NCBI GenBank assembly: GCA_021783175.1
Contig: JAJXUF010000112.1
Location: 1 to 10,508 of the forward strand
DNA length: 10,508 nucleotides
Direction: 5' to 3'
DNA from: Pseudomonadota bacterium
GTDB lineage: Bacteria; Pseudomonadota; Gammaproteobacteria; Acidiferrobacterales; UBA6901
Numbering within the stretch: position 1 is the first letter of the stretch; each line of letters opens with the position of its first letter. Below the pieces are notes generated by a model, which had not been told where the DNA came from, ran no database searches, and was given only the letters and a program-made list of their open reading frames with translations. This document shows, in pieces, positions 7,431 to 10,508 of this stretch. The position numbers and the translations under genes were made by a program.

Positions 7431-8297
7431 ATGTTCGATTTCGAAAATCCCGAACGCTATGCAGTGATGGGCAACCCCGTCAGCCACAGCCTGTCGCCGG
7501 TGATTCACCAGCAATTTGCCAGTCAGTTCAAGGAGAGGATCGAATACTCGGCAATCCAGGTTGACCCTGGAGGGTTTGAGCAGGCGGTCGCCCAGTTTCG
7601 CGCCAACGGCGGGCGTGGACTTAACGTGACTGTACCGTTCAAGCTCGAGGCGTACCGTCTGGCTGACATGATTACGCCGTTAGCCCAGGAAGCCCAGGCT
7701 GCCAATACGCTTAGGTTTCTCGACGATGGCGCAATTGAGGCGCATAACACCGACGGTCTCGGTCTCATGCGCGACTTGATGCGCCTTCTCGGTTTGTCAT
7801 ACGGCCGAGCAGGTGCTGACACGGTAGGATTAGCGTTCCAGTCCAGGGATATTCTGGTGGTCGGAGCAGGGGGCGCGGTGCGCGGTGTGCTGGGACCCCT
7901 GTTGCGTCAGTCACCTCGCTTGCTTGTTGTCGCCAACCGAACGGTCGACAGAGCTCGGGAGCTGGCCGAGAAGTTTGCAATACAAGCCTGTGCTCTGGAC
8001 AGATTGGCAGAAGTCGGCCGCAGCGGTTTCGACATTGTTATCAATGGAACTAGCGCTAGCCTGCACGGTGAGATGCCGCCTTTGCCAAACGGGCTGTTCA
8101 AATCTGATGCCATCGCATACGACATGATGTACGGGAAAAAACCCACATCATTCATGCAATGGGCCAGCCAGCAGGGGGTCACGCGAGTGTCCGATGGGCT
8201 CGGCATGCTGGTGGAACAGGCCGCCGAGTCGTTTTACTTCTGGCGCGGCAAGCATCCCGACACCGAGCCTGTCTTGAAAATACTGCGACAGCGGTAG
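7431..8297 (+). CDS. aroE: Shikimate dehydrogenase (NADP+) AroE
   Basis: AroE reduces 3-dehydroshikimate to shikimate with NADPH, in the pathway to chorismate, the substrate of UbiC. The 288-residue product has the substrate-binding SHSLSP (18-23), NVTVPFK (65-71) with catalytic K71, NTDG (106-109) with catalytic D108, the nucleotide-binding GAGGA (145-149), NADP-selective NRT (169-171), YDMMY (230-234) and DGLGMLVEQAA (255-265, Q263). It is slightly longer than E. coli AroE (272, recalled), mainly through about 13 extra residues around 124-138, just before the Rossmann domain. NGTSAS at 205-210 replaces the usual NATSAG/NATSSG. ATG 7431, with a weak G5 stretch six bases upstream, gives the family-like N-terminus ERYAVMGNP. 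It converges on yrdA. Confidence 0.95.
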   Translation: MFDFENPERYAVMGNPVSHSLSPVIHQQFASQFKERIEYSAIQVDPGGFEQAVAQFRANGGRGLNVTVPFKLEAYRLADMITPLAQEAQAANTLRFLDDGAIEAHNTDGLGLMRDLMRLLGLSYGRAGADTVGLAFQSRDILVVGAGGAVRGVLGPLLRQSPRLLVVANRTVDRARELAEKFAIQACALDRLAEVGRSGFDIVINGTSASLHGEMPPLPNGLFKSDAIAYDMMYGKKPTSFMQWASQQGVTRVSDGLGMLVEQAAESFYFWRGKHPDTEPVLKILRQR

Positions 8298-8301
8298 ATT
8301 T

Positions 8302-8319
8302 GCCGCTACGAATTGCGGC
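8302..8319. other. Short hairpin between convergent aroE and yrdA
   Basis: GCCGC 8302-8306 and GCGGC 8315-8319 can form a five-base-pair stem with an eight-base loop in the 55-base convergent gap. An overlapping alternative, AGCGG 8290-8294 with CCGCT 8303-8307, begins inside aroE. Neither has a T tract on either strand, so neither is a convincing terminator. Confidence 0.25.
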
Positions 8320-8352
8320 CGACGGATGCAAGCCAGGCGGGGTACGTCATTT

Positions 8353-8877
8353 TCACCGGTAATTGTCCTTGAGACGCACGTAATGCATCGCGGAGTAGTC
8401 CAGCCAGTCGGATTCTGTCTGTGTGAGCGGCCGCACCCGTCGCGCCGGCGTGCCGAGCCAGAGGTAACCGCCCTCGAGCTCTCGTCCCTCCGGCACCAGG
8501 CTGCATGCGCCAAGGAGAACGCCGGATCGGATTACGGCGCCGTCCATGATCACTGACCCCATGCCGACAAGGCAGCGGTCCTCGACCGTGCATCCATGAA
8601 GTATCACACGGTGACCAACGGTTACTTTGTCGCCAATGACGGTGGCGTTGCCTGCGGGACGCGCCGCGTGCTTATGTGTCACATGAATGATGCAGCCGTC
8701 TTGAATGTTGCTTTGCCGGCCGATACGGATGCTGTTCACATCACCGCGAACAACGCATTGTGGCCAAATCGAGCTTTCCTCACCTATATGAACGTCACCT
8801 ATAATTTGCGCAGACTCGTCCACGTAAGCGGTTGGCGAAATAACCGGATGTATTTGGCCGTAAGCGCGTATTGCCAT
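8353..8877 (-). CDS. yrdA: Gamma carbonic anhydrase-like hexapeptide-repeat protein YrdA
   Basis: A 174-residue left-handed beta-helix protein of the gamma-carbonic-anhydrase superfamily, similar to E. coli YrdA. Hexapeptide repeats run from about residue 18 to 128 (for example IGDVHIG, SSIWPQ, VIRSGVLLG). Three histidines are placed as the metal ligands of the family: H65, and H89 and H94 in GHRVILHGC. The conserved RGD (44-46) and NIQDG (57-61) are present. The acidic proton-shuttle residues of archaeal Cam are not evident, as is common in YrdA-type proteins, so carbonic anhydrase activity is unproven. The start ATG at 8877 has only a weak GAG about nine bases upstream. In E. coli yrdA also lies near aroE (recalled), so this pairing is a conserved neighbourhood. 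Confidence 0.93.
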   Translation of the reverse strand: MAIRAYGQIHPVISPTAYVDESAQIIGDVHIGEESSIWPQCVVRGDVNSIRIGRQSNIQDGCIIHVTHKHAARPAGNATVIGDKVTVGHRVILHGCTVEDRCLVGMGSVIMDGAVIRSGVLLGACSLVPEGRELEGGYLWLGTPARRVRPLTQTESDWLDYSAMHYVRLKDNYR

Positions 8878-9038
8878 AATGATCGTCTCGTAGAGACCGA
8901 CTCGTCAGTGCCGGCGGATGTCCGGACAGATTGCCTTTTTGCGACCAGATGCACTACCACACCCAGCAGTGCAAAGTATCGACGCGAAATTAGTGCAGCC
9001 GGTGCGGGCACAATACCGCTGCGATCTGATGCAGCACG
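8878..9038. other. srkA-yrdA gap with two palindromes
   Basis: This 161-base gap lies downstream of srkA and upstream of yrdA, both on the minus strand. It holds a perfect ten-base palindrome, TGTCCGGACA at 8919-8928, and the inverted repeat GTCTC 8885-8889 / GAGAC 8893-8897 only eight bases from the yrdA start codon. No convincing sigma-70 promoter or T-tracted terminator was found, so it is unclear whether yrdA is cotranscribed with srkA. A 70-codon minus-strand frame (8799-9011) that crosses the gap has no family resemblance. Confidence 0.4.
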
Positions 9039-10022
9039 TCACGCCCAGGAAAGTGGTGCTTCCTGCATGAGAGCTTCCTGTTCGCGCAATGCCAGAATGT
9101 GCTCCTCCCAGTAACGGGTCGTGTTGAACCAGGGAAAATTGCGCGGAAACGCCGGGTCTTCCCAGCGACGCGCCAGCCAGGAACTGTAGTGCAGAAGGCG
9201 CAGCGTACGCAGTGGCTCGATCAACGCGAGTTCGCTGGCGTCGAAATCCATGAAGCTCGTATAGCCCTCAAGTATGTCTGCCACCTGTTGTTGCATGGAA
9301 TCGCGGTCACCCGACAGCAACATCCACAAGTCCTGTATCGCCGGGCCGCTGCGGCAGTCATCGAAGTCGACGATATGCGGTCCGGATTCGGTCCAGAGCA
9401 GGTTGCCGAGGTGACAGTCACCGTGCATGCGCAGTATCCGCGGCGCGGCAAGGTCGAGACTGCGTGTGATGTGTTCGAGCAGGTTCTGCGTGAGCGAGCG
9501 ATAGGGTGTAACGAGATATTCGGGTAAAAAGCCGTGTCCCAGAAGATAGGCAACCGGTTCGCGCCCGAAGGAGTCGATCGTCAATCTCGGACGTGTGTGA
9601 AATTTCTCGCTTGCGCCCACTCGGTGCAGGCGTCCGAGATAGCGGCCGAGCATGCGTCTTTCGTCGGCGCCGCCGAGCTCCGAGGTTCGTCCCGGCTGCC
9701 ATGGGAAAACGGCGTAGCGAAAGCCGGCATAGTTGCATAGCGTCGAACCGTCCGGTCCAGCAAGCGGCGAGATCGCCGGGATTTCCTGACTTGAAAGCTG
9801 CTCTGTAAACGCGTGCTCTTCGAGGATCTGTGCGTCAGACCAGCGTTGCGGGCGATAGAATTTGGCCGCCAACGGGCCTTGCGCCTCGGTATCCACACGG
9901 TAGACGCGATTTTCGTAGCTGTTCAGTGCCAGCAGGCCGCCAGTACAGCGCACTCCAATGCGTTCGACGGCATCCAGTATCACTTCCGGCGTGAGCGCGT
10001 CGTAAGGATGAGCTTGGGTCAC
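9039..10022 (-). CDS. srkA: Stress response kinase A (SrkA/YihE family)
   Basis: SrkA is a cytoplasmic Ser/Thr protein kinase of the aminoglycoside-phosphotransferase-like fold, known in E. coli to counter stress-induced death linked to MazF and the Cpx response (family knowledge). The 327-residue product is colinear with E. coli YihE (328, recalled). It has LNSYENRVY (33-41), AAKFYRP (52-58) with ATP-binding K54, QILEEH (65-70), the catalytic loop HGDCHLGN (200-207) with D202 and N207, the metal-binding IVDFDD (217-222, D219), DLWMLLSGD (231-239) and RRWEDPAFPRNFPW (285-298). The start is GTG, with a perfect AGGAGG eight bases upstream. It diverges from prlC across 89 bases. Confidence 0.96.
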   Translation of the reverse strand: MTQAHPYDALTPEVILDAVERIGVRCTGGLLALNSYENRVYRVDTEAQGPLAAKFYRPQRWSDAQILEEHAFTEQLSSQEIPAISPLAGPDGSTLCNYAGFRYAVFPWQPGRTSELGGADERRMLGRYLGRLHRVGASEKFHTRPRLTIDSFGREPVAYLLGHGFLPEYLVTPYRSLTQNLLEHITRSLDLAAPRILRMHGDCHLGNLLWTESGPHIVDFDDCRSGPAIQDLWMLLSGDRDSMQQQVADILEGYTSFMDFDASELALIEPLRTLRLLHYSSWLARRWEDPAFPRNFPWFNTTRYWEEHILALREQEALMQEAPLSWA

Positions 10023-10030
10023 GCGGTGCG

Positions 10031-10036
10031 CCTCCT
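10031..10036 (-). promoter_or_regulatory. srkA ribosome binding site (AGGAGG)
   Basis: On the minus strand AGGAGG lies eight bases before the GTG at 10022. This consensus Shine-Dalgarno is the strongest in the window and fixes the non-ATG start of srkA. Confidence 0.85.
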
Positions 10037-10111
10037 CGAGGGCAATACTGACTTTGGGCGATACATGCTAGATTATGTGATTCCGGTCAAAAGTCGTAGC
10101 GATAACGTACC
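10037..10111. promoter_or_regulatory. Divergent srkA/prlC promoter region
   Basis: Both flanking genes must be transcribed outward from this gap. For prlC, CTGACT 10048-10053 and GATTAT 10071-10076 are spaced by 17 bases, each matching four of six consensus positions. For srkA, minus-strand TTGACC (10085-10090) is a fair -35 but its best -10 (10060-10065) is 19 bases away and poor. No operator was recognised. Confidence 0.35.
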
Positions 10112-10508
10112 ATGGCGCAATCAACGAGCGAAGCAGACAACCCACTCCTGGATTTCAGAGGCCTGCCGCGCTTCACGCAGATCCGGCCGCAGCACGTTGA
10201 GCCTGCCCTAGACCACATGCTGGCACGTAATCGCGCCGAACGCGAAAGCCTGTTGACCGGCGGCGGGACTTTCACCTGGGATAATTTTGCACAGCCCATG
10301 GAAGACATGGAAGAGCGTCTTGGTCGAATGTGGTCGCCGGTGTCGCATCTCAACTCCGTCATGAACAGCGATGAATTGCGTGCCGCATACAATCGCTGCC
10401 TGCCGAAATTGAGCGAATATCACACCGAGCTCGGTCAGGACGAGCGTGTGTATCGCGCCTATAAGGCAATTGCAGCTGATGCCGCGTTTGCCAATCTCAG
10501 CGCTGCGC
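10112..10508 (+). CDS. prlC: Oligopeptidase A (M3 family), 3'-truncated by window edge
   Basis: Oligopeptidase A is a cytoplasmic zinc metallopeptidase that degrades short peptides, including cleaved signal peptides. ATG 10112 opens a frame that stays open for 132 codons to the window end. The translation matches the N-terminus of E. coli PrlC/OpdA: NPLL (10-13), LPRFTQIRPQHVEPAL (18-33), FTWDN (54-58), the highly characteristic SPVSHLNSV (75-83), and LPKLSEY. The zinc-binding HEFGH motif would lie well beyond the window, so catalytic integrity cannot be judged. No clear Shine-Dalgarno precedes the ATG, but the N-terminal match supports this start to within a few residues. About four-fifths of the gene is missing on the right. 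Confidence 0.93.
   Translation, partial: MAQSTSEADNPLLDFRGLPRFTQIRPQHVEPALDHMLARNRAERESLLTGGGTFTWDNFAQPMEDMEERLGRMWSPVSHLNSVMNSDELRAAYNRCLPKLSEYHTELGQDERVYRAYKAIAADAAFANLSAA

Noticed and set aside
8799..9011. 70-codon minus-strand frame between srkA and yrdA
   Set aside because: It starts with GTG, has no ribosome binding site, overlaps yrdA in another frame and resembles no known protein.
8596..9114. 172-codon plus-strand frame
   Set aside because: It is antisense to the 5' part of yrdA and the end of srkA, both clearly identified, and shows no family resemblance.

Overview
The window reads as ordinary core chromosome of a gammaproteobacterium. The evidence is protein-level similarity, recalled from memory, of nearly every gene to Escherichia coli counterparts (RecG, UbiC, UbiA, UbiD, AroE, YrdA, SrkA/YihE, PrlC/OpdA), together with GC-rich codon use. 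UbiC, the UbiA/UbiD pair and SrkA together fit Gammaproteobacteria. The genus cannot be named from this sequence. The gene order is not that of E. coli, which suggests a lineage outside the enterics. I see no insertion sequence, phage gene, CRISPR array, tRNA or rRNA, and no clear sign of recent transfer.

Layout. Positions 1-1698 hold the 3' four-fifths of recG. After a short gap with a possible promoter and a tiny Arg-rich open frame comes a plus-strand ubiquinone cluster: ubiC (chorismate lyase), ubiA (4-hydroxybenzoate polyprenyltransferase), a GST-like protein and ubiD (prenyl-FMN-dependent decarboxylase). Two further genes follow by overlap: a divergent Ca2+/cation antiporter-family membrane protein and a small alpha/beta hydrolase. 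A gap of about 250 bases precedes aroE (shikimate dehydrogenase). aroE converges on yrdA (gamma-carbonic-anhydrase fold), which lies on the minus strand downstream of srkA (stress response kinase A). srkA diverges from prlC (oligopeptidase A), which runs off the right edge.

How the genes work together. AroE helps make chorismate. UbiC converts chorismate to 4-hydroxybenzoate, UbiA prenylates it and UbiD decarboxylates the product, so most of the early ubiquinone head-group pathway is here. The prenyl-FMN synthase UbiX that UbiD requires is not in the window. Stop/start overlaps (ATGA at 2378-2381 and 5458-5461, and 7 bases at 6456-6462) and missing Shine-Dalgarno sequences at those starts point to translational coupling. 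GST, ubiD and srkA have recognisable ribosome binding sites.

I did not find a new biological system. The points most worth checking are the terminator-like element just before the ubiD ribosome binding site, the short Arg-rich open frame overlapping ubiC, and the antiporter-family protein that keeps both signature glutamates but has lost several other expected ion-binding positions.
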